Origin: an uncultured Desulfobacteraceae bacterium
Lineage (GTDB): Bacteria > Desulfobacterota > Desulfobacteria > Desulfobacterales > UBA2174
Assembly: GCA_937982505.1 (NCBI GenBank)
Contig: CALJLV010000084.1
Coordinates: 1 to 64,000 of the forward strand
Direction of reading: 5' to 3'
DNA: 64,000 nucleotides
Shown piece by piece: positions 55,368 to 63,669 of the stretch (position 1 is its first letter; each line of letters opens with the position of its first letter). Position numbers and translations under genes: made by a program. Below the pieces are notes generated by a model. It saw nothing but the letters and a program-made list of their open reading frames with translations. It did not search any database and was not told the origin of the DNA.

Positions 55368-56285
55368 ATGCCATTGTCCAGGGCCCTAACCCCCATGGTG
55401 CCCTTCACCCTTGCGATGATGGGCCGCTGCGGCCGGATCCCCCTGCCGGCGCTGCAGCGCGCCGGCCGCCGGCTGGGACGCCTGATCCTGCGCCTGGACC
55501 GGCGCCACCGCCGCATCGTGCTGCAGAACCTGCGCTTCGTCTTCGGCCAGGACCATCCCGCCGGCGATCTGGCGCGGATGGCCACGGGGGTCTTCGAAAG
55601 CCTGGGCCAGATCCCCCTGGAAGTCTGCTGGTCCCTGGGCCTGGATCCCCGGGAATGGAAGACCTACTTCCGGATTTCCGGGCTGGAGCACTACCGCCAG
55701 GCCGCGGCCCAGGGCCGGGGGGTCCTGTGCCTGACGGCCCATTTCGGCAACTGGGAGCTCCTGCCCATCGTGGGCGCCATGGCCGAGGTACCCCTGCACG
55801 TGGTCTACCGCCCCCTGGACGCCCTGCTCCTCGACGACCTGGTGGGGCGCATCCGCCAGCGCTTCGGCGCCGTCCTGATTCCCAAAAAGCGCAGCATCTT
55901 CAAGATCCAGCGGGTGCTGCGCCGGGGAGAATGCATCGCCATTCTTCTGGACCAGAATGTAGACTGGTACGAAGGTGTCTTTGTCGACTTCCTGGGACAC
56001 CGCGCCTGCACCAGCAAGGGGCTGGCGACCCTGTCGATTCTGTCCCGGGCGCCGGTGGTGCCCGTCTTTCTGGTGCGCGAGGGGGCCGGCTTCCATGCCC
56101 GCTTCGATCCGCCCCTGGACCCCATCGTCACCGGAGACCGGATCCGCGATCTGGAGGAGAACACCGCCCGCTACAACCAGGCCATCGCGGCCTGCGTGCG
56201 CCGCTACCCCGAGCAGTGGTTCTGGGTGCACCAGCGCTGGAAGACGCGCCCCTACCACCCGATTCCCCACCGGTCCGGGTCCTGA
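55368..56285 (+). CDS. Lipid A late acyltransferase (LpxL/HtrB family)
   Basis: 305 residues. Adds a secondary acyl chain to Kdo-lipid A. An N-terminal amphipathic/hydrophobic part precedes GVLCLTAHFGNWELLPIVGA, with the HxxxxE-type catalytic pair near 126-131, then VYRPLDALLLDDLVGRIR, LIPKKRSIFKIQRVLRRGECIAILLDQNVDWYEGVFVDFLGHRACTSKG and PEQWFWVHQRWKTRP. AAGG is seven bases before the ATG, so the longer upstream reading is not used. LpxL or LpxM cannot be told apart here. Confidence 0.92.
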   Translation: MPLSRALTPMVPFTLAMMGRCGRIPLPALQRAGRRLGRLILRLDRRHRRIVLQNLRFVFGQDHPAGDLARMATGVFESLGQIPLEVCWSLGLDPREWKTYFRISGLEHYRQAAAQGRGVLCLTAHFGNWELLPIVGAMAEVPLHVVYRPLDALLLDDLVGRIRQRFGAVLIPKKRSIFKIQRVLRRGECIAILLDQNVDWYEGVFVDFLGHRACTSKGLATLSILSRAPVVPVFLVREGAGFHARFDPPLDPIVTGDRIRDLEENTARYNQAIAACVRRYPEQWFWVHQRWKTRPYHPIPHRSGS

Positions 56286-56299
56286 AAGGGTTGTCCACC

Positions 56300-57091
56300 A
56301 TGCTGCCCCCCGCATATGTCCTGCACGTCAAGACCGGTTTCGAGGACCGGGAAGAGAGCATCCGGCGCCAGTTCGAGGCGCTGGGAATCGCCTTCGAATG
56401 GGTCCTGGATTTCGACATCCCCGAAATCGACCCGGCGGTCCTGGCGCGCTTCGGCAATCCCCAGCATCGCCTGCGGCCCGACGAAATCTCCTGCTGCCTG
56501 AAACACCGGGCCGCCTGGGAGCGGATCATCCACTCCGGGGCCGGCGCCGGGCTGGTCCTGGAAGACGACGTCCTGCTGGACCGCCACGCCTTCGGCCGCA
56601 TCCTCGCCCTGGCCCTGGACGAGCTGGGCCGTCGGCACGGCGCTTCGGGGTGCATCTGCCTGGGCGACGGCTGCGCCCTGCACGTGCCTTGGACCCGGAC
56701 CCGGCGCGGCACCCTTCTGTATCCGGCCGGCCTCATGCGCGCCTCGGACTCCTACTGGATCGACCGGCGCAGCGCCGCGGCGCTGCGCGCACGGGTCGAC
56801 GCCCGGGGCTTTTGCCTGCCGGCCGACCATCTCATCGGCACCCTCCTCCAGGAGCTGGGAATCCCCCTTTTCTGGCTCGAGCCGACCATCGTCCACCAGG
56901 GATCCCACAGCGGAGTGTTCAAATCCACGATCCAGCGCGATGACGAGGGCCTGCTGAACAAGCACCTCGAGTTCTGGATCAAGAAGATCCGGCGAAAATA
57001 CATCTACCCGTTGCTGGGCATCGATCCGCGCTACAGGGGCGCGCCCGCGGCGGGCCAGGGCCCGGATCCGGGCCCCTCCGAGGGCAAATGA
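56300..57091 (+). CDS. GT25 family LPS glycosyltransferase
   Basis: 263 residues. Family features: an N-terminal YVLHVKTGFEDREESIRRQFEALGI with the LEDD donor-site motif GAGLVLEDDVLLDRHAFGRIL near 95, GEISC-type acceptor block DEISCCLKHRAAWERI, and a C-terminal part ending with PTIVHQGSHSGVF. Usually adds galactose or a related sugar to the LPS core; donor unknown. Start is the first ATG after the acyltransferase, with AAAGGG 11 bases before. Confidence 0.82.
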   Translation: MLPPAYVLHVKTGFEDREESIRRQFEALGIAFEWVLDFDIPEIDPAVLARFGNPQHRLRPDEISCCLKHRAAWERIIHSGAGAGLVLEDDVLLDRHAFGRILALALDELGRRHGASGCICLGDGCALHVPWTRTRRGTLLYPAGLMRASDSYWIDRRSAAALRARVDARGFCLPADHLIGTLLQELGIPLFWLEPTIVHQGSHSGVFKSTIQRDDEGLLNKHLEFWIKKIRRKYIYPLLGIDPRYRGAPAAGQGPDPGPSEGK

Positions 57092-58347
57092 AAACCGCCG
57101 ACGACAGGGCATCCGGCATGCCCCCAGCGATCTTTGGGGCCCCCCGCCGACTCGCCTGGATCAGGGTTCTGATCCTGCTGGAGTTTGTCGCCATCCTGGT
57201 CTCCACCTCCGCGGCGGTCCTCATCGAGGCGCTGATCTATCTGGTCCTGCTCACCTCGCCGGATCTGCTCCGGCGGCTCTGGGCCATCCGCCATCAGCCC
57301 ATGATCCGCCTGACCCTGGCCTGGGTCCTGGTCCTGGCCGCCGGCTGCCTCTACACCATCGCTCCACGGGAAGATCTGATCGACATCCTCTCGAGCTGGC
57401 GCAAGCTGCTGCTGCTGCCCATCGCGGCCGCCTGTTTCGGTGATCCGGCCTGGAAGCGACGCGCCATGATCACCTTCCTGGCCGTTTTGTCCCTTCTGCT
57501 CTTCACCTCCTGCCTGACCTGGGCCCTGGGCCTCCAGGTGCACCGCTATCAGGAACAGGGAATCATCGTCGCCAACCACGCCGCCCAGGGAATGGCGTTT
57601 GCGGTCTGCCTCCTGCTGGGGCTGGTCACGGCCCGAGAGAATCGCCACGACCGGCTCAAGAGATGCGCCTGTCTGCTGGCATCGGCCGTCGCCTTTTTGA
57701 ACATCGCCTTCGTCACCCCGGGCCGGAGCGGGTATCTGGCCTTGATGGCCATCCTGGCGGCCTACATCTTGTTTTCCACCGCCGGGGCGAAAAAATACCG
57801 GGTCTTTCTGCTGATGGGCCTGGCTGTCGCCCTGGCGCTCAACTTTTCCCCCACCGCCAGGGAACGCATCCAGCTGGGCCTCGCCGAAATCCAGAGCTAT
57901 CGCGACAGCCCCCGCTTGACCTCCATGGGGGCCCGCATGGTCGCCTGGGAGACATCCCTGGACCTGGTGCGCCGCAAGCCGCTTGTCGGCTATGGCAGCG
58001 CGGCTTATGTGGAAGCCTACCGGAAGGCCGTCGCCGGTCGCAGCGGCTGGCAGGGGGAGGTCATCGAGGATCCGCACAACCAGTTTCTGCGCATCCTGGT
58101 GGAACACGGCCTGGTGGGACTCTGCGTTTTCCTGGGGTTCATCGGCGCGTTCTTTCGGCAGCCGGCGGGGCCGCCGTTTCGCACCCTGGGCCTGTGCGTT
58201 CTGCTCACCTGGTGTGCCACGAGCCTTTTCAGCTCCCATTTCACCACCTTCCTCGAAGGCCGTTTTCTCCTGCTCTGGCTGGGAATCTTCCTGAGCGGCA
58301 GCCCGCCAGCGCCGCAGGCCGCAGCAACGCTGGCCGCCAAGGGGTGA
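57088..58347 (+). CDS. O-antigen ligase-like membrane protein (WaaL/Wzy_C family)
   Basis: 419 residues with about ten to twelve hydrophobic helices. The Wzy_C-type region includes VTPGRSGYLALMAILAAYILF, then the large loop with GARMVAWETSLDLVRRKPLVGYGSAAYVEAY and EDPHNQFLRILVEHGLVGL. The GRSG arginine and PHNxFL histidine are the hallmark pair of ligases. It probably attaches a polymer or oligosaccharide to lipid A-core in the periplasm. No O-antigen polymerase or flippase gene is in the window. It overlaps the GT25 gene by four bases. Confidence 0.85.
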   Translation: MKTADDRASGMPPAIFGAPRRLAWIRVLILLEFVAILVSTSAAVLIEALIYLVLLTSPDLLRRLWAIRHQPMIRLTLAWVLVLAAGCLYTIAPREDLIDILSSWRKLLLLPIAAACFGDPAWKRRAMITFLAVLSLLLFTSCLTWALGLQVHRYQEQGIIVANHAAQGMAFAVCLLLGLVTARENRHDRLKRCACLLASAVAFLNIAFVTPGRSGYLALMAILAAYILFSTAGAKKYRVFLLMGLAVALALNFSPTARERIQLGLAEIQSYRDSPRLTSMGARMVAWETSLDLVRRKPLVGYGSAAYVEAYRKAVAGRSGWQGEVIEDPHNQFLRILVEHGLVGLCVFLGFIGAFFRQPAGPPFRTLGLCVLLTWCATSLFSSHFTTFLEGRFLLLWLGIFLSGSPPAPQAAATLAAKG

Positions 58348-58351
58348 CCGC

Positions 58352-59149
58352 ATGTCTTCGGATCTGAGCATCTACCTTCGCACCGTGGGTTTGAGAGGCC
58401 TGATGGCCGCCCTGAGAGGCCGCCTCGGCGCAGGCAGCGTGCCGCTGCGGATGACCCGCCGGGAGATCCGCCACCCCTTCTGGCTGAGGATTCCCTCCTC
58501 GGACGTCCCCACCTGCGAACAGGTCTTCGTCAACCGCGATTACGCCTTCGAGGTGGACCGGGCGCCGGCCTGCATCGTGGATGCCGGAGCCAATATCGGG
58601 CTGGCCACGATCTACTTCGCCAATCGCTTCCCCGAGGCGAGGATCATCGCCATCGAACCGGAACGGGACAATTTCGCCCTGCTCCAGGCCAACCTGGCCC
58701 CCTACCCCCGGGCGGTCCCCCTGCAGGCGGCCCTGTGGCACCGCAACGGGCAGATCCGCCTGATGGACCCGGGGCTGGGCAGCTGGGGCTTTACCACCGA
58801 GGCCATCGAGCAAGGCGTCAGCGGCCCTCATCAAACCCGCCACACCGTCCGGGCCGTCACCGTGGATCGGATCCTGGAAGAATTCGACCTGGAACGGATC
58901 GACATCCTGAAGATCGATATCGAAGGCGCCGAGAAGGAGGTCTTTGGCGACAGTTCGGCCTGGATCGACCGGGTCGATGCCATCATCATCGAACTGCACG
59001 AACGCTACAAGAAGGGATGCAACCGCAGCTTCTACTGCGGGTCGCCGGGTTTCGCCGGGGAATGGACCCGCGGCGAAAACGTCTATCTGTCCCGGGGCAA
59101 CCTCCGGCCGGCGGCCCGGGACGCTTCCAGCCGGTCCAGGCGGCGGTAG
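58352..59149 (+). CDS. FkbM family methyltransferase
   Basis: 265 residues. SAM-binding core: IVDAGANIGLATIYFANRFPEARIIAIEPERDNFALLQANL, with VDRILEEFDLERIDILKIDIEGAEKEVF (FkbM signature). Probably O-methylates a sugar of the LPS or another secreted glycan, judged from its place in the LPS group. The C-terminal 20 residues (NLRPAARDASSRSRRR) are low-complexity and overlap, tail to tail, the end of the kinase gene on the other strand by 67 bases. Confidence 0.87.
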   Translation: MSSDLSIYLRTVGLRGLMAALRGRLGAGSVPLRMTRREIRHPFWLRIPSSDVPTCEQVFVNRDYAFEVDRAPACIVDAGANIGLATIYFANRFPEARIIAIEPERDNFALLQANLAPYPRAVPLQAALWHRNGQIRLMDPGLGSWGFTTEAIEQGVSGPHQTRHTVRAVTVDRILEEFDLERIDILKIDIEGAEKEVFGDSSAWIDRVDAIIIELHERYKKGCNRSFYCGSPGFAGEWTRGENVYLSRGNLRPAARDASSRSRRR

Positions 59150-59823
59150 AAGCCCGCCTGGAGGCAGTCCGGGATGTTGTAGTGGATGTCCTTGCGCAGC
59201 CCGCGAAGATCCCGCCGCCGCACCCGGGACGACTGATACCAGCGGATCGGCCGCATATCGTCAAAATCCAGCAGCCAGATCCGGTCTGCCGCGAAGATCA
59301 GGTTGGCCACCCGCACGTCGCCGTGAATCAGACCGAGGGCCTCGATTCTGATCACCAGGTCGACGATGGCCGCCATCGCCTTGTCGATTTTCCGCCGGTC
59401 ATGTTGGTGGCGCTGGAAATACCGATCCCCCCGCACCCCGTCCACGTATTCGTACAGGAAGTAGGAGGCCCCCCGAAGCGGGCCCAGGCGGGTCTCGACA
59501 AAGCCCACCGGCGGCGGCACCCGGATCTGGTGGGCGCCCAGCAGCCGCGCGTAGCGCCAGCTGCGGCTGGCGCGCGTGGGCCGGAAAAGCCGCTTGACGC
59601 GGTGCCAGGCCGATTTGTAGTTGTGCCGCTTGATGACCAGGCGGCGGCCGTCCACCGGTACCACCGCGATGGTGCTCTTGAAATTGGCCTGCAGACGGAC
59701 GGCCTCCCGATCCTCCAGGTATCGGTCGGGCGCCTGCAGAACGTCCCAGAGCGCATCGGACAGATAACGCCGGTCCACCTGGACATGGCGCCAGGGGCTT
59801 TTGTGGATGAAGATCCCGTCCAT
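59083..59823 (-). CDS. LPS core/Kdo kinase-like protein (WaaP/InaA/RIO family)
   Basis: 246 residues. A protein kinase-like fold with the LPS-kinase pattern: VVPVDGRRLVIKRHNYKSAWHRVKRLFRPTRASRSWRYARLL, then FLYEYVDG, the catalytic loop LGLIHGDVRVANLIF and the metal-binding LLDFDDMRPI. Related enzymes phosphorylate heptose or Kdo of the LPS core. The catalytic Asp residues are kept, so activity is likely. It follows the GT4 gene (13 bases) and is convergent with the FkbM gene, whose end it overlaps by 67 bases. Confidence 0.84.
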   Translation of the reverse strand: MDGIFIHKSPWRHVQVDRRYLSDALWDVLQAPDRYLEDREAVRLQANFKSTIAVVPVDGRRLVIKRHNYKSAWHRVKRLFRPTRASRSWRYARLLGAHQIRVPPPVGFVETRLGPLRGASYFLYEYVDGVRGDRYFQRHQHDRRKIDKAMAAIVDLVIRIEALGLIHGDVRVANLIFAADRIWLLDFDDMRPIRWYQSSRVRRRDLRGLRKDIHYNIPDCLQAGFYRRLDRLEASRAAGRRLPRDR

Positions 59824-59835
59824 GAACCCACCCCG

Positions 59836-60948
59836 TCAGCGCGCCGTTCTTTCCGAGACCATCTGCGCGTAGCAAGCCTCGTGGGCCGCCGTGATCCGTT
59901 CCCAGGTGTACCGCTCGGCCGTTTCCCGGGCCTTGCGCCCCACGTCCCGGCGCCGGTCCGCGGCCACAAGCCATCGCAATAGCGGACCCAGCGTTTCGGG
60001 CGAATCCATCAGAAACCCGTTGATCCCGTCCTGGATGAGGCCGGCCACGCCGCTGTTGGCGCTGACAATCGCGGGCAGGCCGCAGGCCATGGCCTCCAGA
60101 ATGCTCATGCCGAAGGCCTCGGACCGCGAGGGCAGCACCACCACGTCGGCCGCCGCGTAGCAGGGCCGCACATCGGCGGCGAAACCCAGAAAGGAAACCC
60201 GGCGCTCAAGGCCGCGGCGCGCCGCCATGGCCCGGTAGCGGCGCAGGTGATCGCCGGTGCCCACCACCAGCAGGCGCATCTCCTCCGAGATGGCCGCGAT
60301 CAGGCGGTCCAGTCCTTTGCGCTGGAAGGCCGAACCCACAAAGAGCACCACCGGCTCCCGGGGTCCGATCCCCAGCCGGCGGCGAGCCTCTTCGCGCCGG
60401 GCGCGAACCCGATCCGGATGGAAGCGCCGGGTGTCCACCCCCGGCGGTATCACGCACATCCGCTCCCGGCGTCCATAACGCTCGCGCACGTCCCGGGCGA
60501 TGCTTTCCGAGACCGCGATGAGCCACGGGACGCGCATCTGCCGGGCTTCCAGCCAGAGGTACCCCAGGCTCCTGGGGCTCAGGTACTGCTGATCGATCTT
60601 GCGCAGCCCGGTGTATCGCTCCATCCCCGAGCGGTAGGAAAAGCTGTGGAGGGTGACCAGATCCGTCCCGTAGTGGCGTTCGTGGGAGTGGACGACGTCG
60701 AAGGCCCCGCCGGGAATCTTGCGGCGGGTCTGGGCGATGAAGTTAAGGGTGCTCATCAGGTTGGAAAAGGCCATCCGTTGGGGCACCGCCTGGAAGGCCA
60801 GGTTCTCGAGCAGATCGGGATCGGCCCTGTAGGCGAAGACCGTGACCCGGTGCCCCTTGCGCACCAGCCCGCGGGCCACCTCCACCGCATAGATCTCCTT
60901 GCCACCCCAGAGGCCGAACCTTTTGACGCACACGGCAATATTCAGCAT
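59836..60948 (-). CDS. GT4 family glycosyltransferase (WaaG-like)
   Basis: 370 residues. GT-B fold: IAVCVKRFGLWGGKEIYAVEVARGLVRKGHRVTVFAYR, VVHSHERHYGTDLVTLHS, nucleotide-sugar part PVVLFVGSAFQRKGLDRLIAAI, ADVVVLPSRSEAFGMSILEAMACGLPAIVSANSGVAGLI with the EX7E motif. The first block and the GTDLVTLHS piece resemble WaaG (glucosyltransferase I of the LPS core), but the donor is not certain. It is divergent from the trm112-like gene; about 250 bases separate them. Confidence 0.86.
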   Translation of the reverse strand: MLNIAVCVKRFGLWGGKEIYAVEVARGLVRKGHRVTVFAYRADPDLLENLAFQAVPQRMAFSNLMSTLNFIAQTRRKIPGGAFDVVHSHERHYGTDLVTLHSFSYRSGMERYTGLRKIDQQYLSPRSLGYLWLEARQMRVPWLIAVSESIARDVRERYGRRERMCVIPPGVDTRRFHPDRVRARREEARRRLGIGPREPVVLFVGSAFQRKGLDRLIAAISEEMRLLVVGTGDHLRRYRAMAARRGLERRVSFLGFAADVRPCYAAADVVVLPSRSEAFGMSILEAMACGLPAIVSANSGVAGLIQDGINGFLMDSPETLGPLLRWLVAADRRRDVGRKARETAERYTWERITAAHEACYAQMVSERTAR

Positions 60949-61129
60949 CGCCTCAGAACCGGGCCCTGGATCATCCCCGCCCCCCTTGACAGCCGTTCAT
61001 GGCAGGGCGCCCCCCGGGGCCGCGCCTGTCGCGGCCCGGTTCCCGGTCTGCCCCCGCCGGCCGCTTCCGGCCCGACCATACTTGCCCGCCCCGCCCCCCG
61101 TCAAGGAGCGGCGAATTTCCGCGAACCTT

Positions 61130-61158
61130 TTGCATGCCGCCCTGGCCCGTGGTATGGT
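61130..61158 (+). promoter_or_regulatory. Sigma-70-type promoter of the trm112-like to gmk gene group
   Basis: TTGCAT (61130-61135), 17-base spacer, TATGGT (61153-61158), about 40 bases before the first start codon. Confidence 0.5.
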
Positions 61159-61201
61159 GGCCGGGTGACATCGCTGGCCCTATTTTCTTCAAGGAGCCCC
61201 C

Positions 61202-61381
61202 ATGACCCTCAGCAAGGAACTGCTTGAAATCCTGGCCTGCCCCCAGTGCAAGGGGGAACTCCAGCTCACCGCGGCCGGGGACGGACTGGTCTGCCGCCGC
61301 TGCCGCCTGCTCTACGAGATCCGCGACGAGATCCCCATCATGCTGGTGGAAGAGGCCAAAGCGCTCGACGAGGCCCCATGA
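61202..61381 (+). CDS. Trm112/YcaR-like small zinc-ribbon protein
   Basis: 59 residues, short enough to be missed by length filters. Reads MTLSKELLEILACPQCKGEL, then LVCRRCRLLYEIRDEIPIML; the CPQC...CRRC four-cysteine ribbon and the IRDEIPIML end match the Trm112/YcaR (UPF0434) family. Some relatives activate methyltransferases. AAGGAG six bases before the ATG. Its stop overlaps the DUF4416 start (ATGA). Confidence 0.88.
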   Translation: MTLSKELLEILACPQCKGELQLTAAGDGLVCRRCRLLYEIRDEIPIMLVEEAKALDEAP

Positions 61382-61929
61382 GCCAGCCCCGCCTCCCGGA
61401 CCCGGCCAAACTCGTGATCGGGGTCTTCACGGCCGATCGCGCCCTGCTGGCCTGGGTGGTGCGGCGGCTCGGTGAACGATTCGGCCCGCTGGATATCGTC
61501 AGCCCCTGGCTGGCCTTTGACCAGAGCGACTACTACGCGGCCGAGATGGGCGCCCCCCTGCACCGGCGCCTCATGGCCTTCAAGTCCCTGGTGGACCCGG
61601 GCCGGCTGGCGGCCATCAAGACGACCACCAACGCCCTGGAGGCGGATCTGATCCATGAGGGCCGGCGCCGGGTCAACATCGACCCGGGGATCCTGACCTG
61701 TGAACGCTTCGTGCTGGCCACGGGCAAGAACTACAGCCACCGGATCTACCTGGCCCAGGGCATCTGGGCCGACCTGACCCTGATCTACCGCCAGGGACGA
61801 TTTGAGCCCCTGCCGTGGACCTACCCGGATTACGCGTCCGACCCGATTCGCTCCCTGCTGGAGACCATCCGGGAAAAATACCGGCGGGATCTGCGCACCG
61901 CGGCCCCGGACCTCGAGGAGAACCGATGA
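61378..61929 (+). CDS. DUF4416 family protein
   Basis: 183 residues. Matches the DUF4416 family by AKLVIGVFTADRALL, RRLGERFGPLDIVSPWLAFDQSDYYAAEMGAPLHRRLMAFKSLV, RRVNIDPGILTCERFVLATGKNYSHRIYLAQGIWADLTLIYRQG and PWTYPDYASDPI. Function unknown; the family is common in deltaproteobacteria and often lies with yicC and gmk. Coupled to both neighbours by four-base overlaps. Confidence 0.87.
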   Translation: MSQPRLPDPAKLVIGVFTADRALLAWVVRRLGERFGPLDIVSPWLAFDQSDYYAAEMGAPLHRRLMAFKSLVDPGRLAAIKTTTNALEADLIHEGRRRVNIDPGILTCERFVLATGKNYSHRIYLAQGIWADLTLIYRQGRFEPLPWTYPDYASDPIRSLLETIREKYRRDLRTAAPDLEENR

Positions 61930-62807
61930 TCGACAGCATGACCGCCTTTGGCCGCGGCGAGCACGCCGCCGAGGGATGGCGCGCGGCCGTGGAGATCCGC
62001 TCCGTCAACAGCCGCTATCTGGATCTGGTCGTGCGCCTGCCCCACGGCTACACGGCCTTCGAGGAGCGCATCAAGACCCGGGTGGGTCGGGATCTGGAGC
62101 GCGGCCGGGTGGAGCTGCGCTTGAGCGTCCACGACGAGCGCCGGCACGAGAACGCCTTCCAGCTCGACCTGCCCGCGGCAGCGGCCTTCCACCGGGCCCT
62201 GCTGGCCCTGGGCGAGGGCCTCGGGCTGGAGGGGCCGATCCCCCTGGCCGTGGTGGCCGGAGCCCCGGGGGTGATCCGTCCCGGCGAGGCCGAACCCGAC
62301 CTGGAAGGCGACTGGCCCGGCATCGCGGCCGCCCTGGACACGGCCCTGGCCGATCTGAAGGCCATGCGCCGCCGCGAAGGCACCAACCTGGCGACCGATC
62401 TGCAGCGGCGCCTGGATCGGGTGGCGGCCGAGATCGACGCCATCCAGGCGGCCACCCGGAGCCTGGCCGCCCATTACCGCCAGCGCCTCGAGGCGCGCAT
62501 CGCCGCCCTCACCGAAGGGCTGGTGGCCCTGGATCCGGCCCGCATCGCCCAGGAGGCGGCCATCCTGGCCGATCGCAGCGACATCAGCGAGGAGATCGTC
62601 CGCGCCCGCAGCCACCTGGAACAGTTCCGCCATCTGATGGGCGGGCCCAAGGCGGCCGGCCGGCAGTTGAATTTTCTGCTCCAGGAACTGAACCGGGAGC
62701 TGAACACCATCGGTTCCAAGACCGACCAGGCCGGCGCCGCCCATCGGGTGGTGGCCGCCAAGGCCGAGCTGGAAAAACTGCGCGAGCAAGTGCAGAACGT
62801 GGAATAG
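61926..62807 (+). CDS. YicC/YloC family endoribonuclease
   Basis: 293 residues. IDSMTAFGRGEHAAEGWRAAVEIRSVNSRYLDLVVRLP at the start and the C-terminal EEIVRARSHLEQFRHLMGG, QLNFLLQELNRELNTIGSKTDQ are typical. E. coli YicC takes part in RNA decay. The ATG overlaps the DUF4416 stop by four bases. The following RemA-like gene starts seven bases after its stop. Confidence 0.93.
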   Translation: MIDSMTAFGRGEHAAEGWRAAVEIRSVNSRYLDLVVRLPHGYTAFEERIKTRVGRDLERGRVELRLSVHDERRHENAFQLDLPAAAAFHRALLALGEGLGLEGPIPLAVVAGAPGVIRPGEAEPDLEGDWPGIAAALDTALADLKAMRRREGTNLATDLQRRLDRVAAEIDAIQAATRSLAAHYRQRLEARIAALTEGLVALDPARIAQEAAILADRSDISEEIVRARSHLEQFRHLMGGPKAAGRQLNFLLQELNRELNTIGSKTDQAGAAHRVVAAKAELEKLREQVQNVE

Positions 62808-62813
62808 CGACCT

Positions 62814-63086
62814 GTGGAAAAAAACCTGCTCAATATCGGATTCGGCAACACGGTGGTGGCTGAACGGGTGGTGGCCATCGTGGGGCCGTCCTCGGCGCCC
62901 ATGAGACGGCTCAAGGACGAAGCGCGGGAGGAAAACCGCCTCATCGACGCCACCCACGGCCGGCGCACCCGGGCGGTGATCGTCACCGACAGCAACCACG
63001 TGATCCTTTCGGCCATCCAGGCCGAAACCATCGCCCAGCGCTTCGAACAGCTCAAGGCCCCGGCCCCGGCCGGCGGTGTGGCTTAG
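62814..63086 (+). CDS. RemA-like (DUF370) regulator
   Basis: 90 residues. LLNIGFGNTVVAERVVAIVGPSSAPMRRLKDEAREENRLIDATHGRRTRAVIVTDSNHVILSAIQAETIA-type family, here with GTG start. RemA of Bacillus is a DNA-binding matrix regulator; in deltaproteobacteria this gene sits next to gmk and its role is not known. Listed without a gene symbol for that reason. Confidence 0.87.
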   Translation: MEKNLLNIGFGNTVVAERVVAIVGPSSAPMRRLKDEAREENRLIDATHGRRTRAVIVTDSNHVILSAIQAETIAQRFEQLKAPAPAGGVA

Positions 63087-63090
63087 GGCC

Positions 63091-63669
63091 ATGGACCCGC
63101 GCACGCCGCCGCGCCGCGGCCGCCTGTTCATCGTCTCGGCCCCCTCCGGCGCCGGCAAGACCACGCTGTGCAGCGCCCTGCGCCGCCGGATCCCCACCCT
63201 GGGCTACAGCGTCTCGGCCACCACCCGGGCCCCGCGGCCCGGAGAGCGGGAGGGAATCGACTATTTCTTCACCGATCCGCAGACCTTCGAGGCCGGGATC
63301 CGGGAGGGGCGCTGGGCCGAGTGGGCCAGGGTCCACGACCACTATTACGGCACCCCGGCCGCCTTTCTCGACCGGGCCATGGGGGCCGGCCAGGACCTGC
63401 TCCTGGATATCGACGTCCAGGGGGCCGCGCAACTGGTGGAGCGCTACCCGGACAGCGTCACCATTTTCATCGAACCGCCCTCCATGGCGGTCCTGGCCCG
63501 GCGCCTGGCCGCCCGGGGCACGGACGATCCGGCCAGCGTGGCCCGCCGCCTGCGCAACGCCGAGGCCGAAATGCGCCACCGCGGGGCCTACCGCCACCGC
63601 ATCGTCAACGATCGTCTCGAAGAGGCCCTGGACGCCCTGGCGGCCATCGTCTCGGGACCGGACCGATGA
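63091..63669 (+). CDS. gmk: Guanylate kinase
   Basis: 192 residues. Converts GMP to GDP with ATP. P-loop APSGAGKTT near 17-25, SATTRAPRPGEREGIDYFF for GMP binding, FLDRAMGAGQDLLLDIDVQGAAQL, and the RRLRNAEAEM lid region. Start at the ATG (63091); a GTG at 63076 is possible but overlaps the upstream gene. It overlaps rlmB by four bases. Confidence 0.96.
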   Translation: MDPRTPPRRGRLFIVSAPSGAGKTTLCSALRRRIPTLGYSVSATTRAPRPGEREGIDYFFTDPQTFEAGIREGRWAEWARVHDHYYGTPAAFLDRAMGAGQDLLLDIDVQGAAQLVERYPDSVTIFIEPPSMAVLARRLAARGTDDPASVARRLRNAEAEMRHRGAYRHRIVNDRLEEALDALAAIVSGPDR

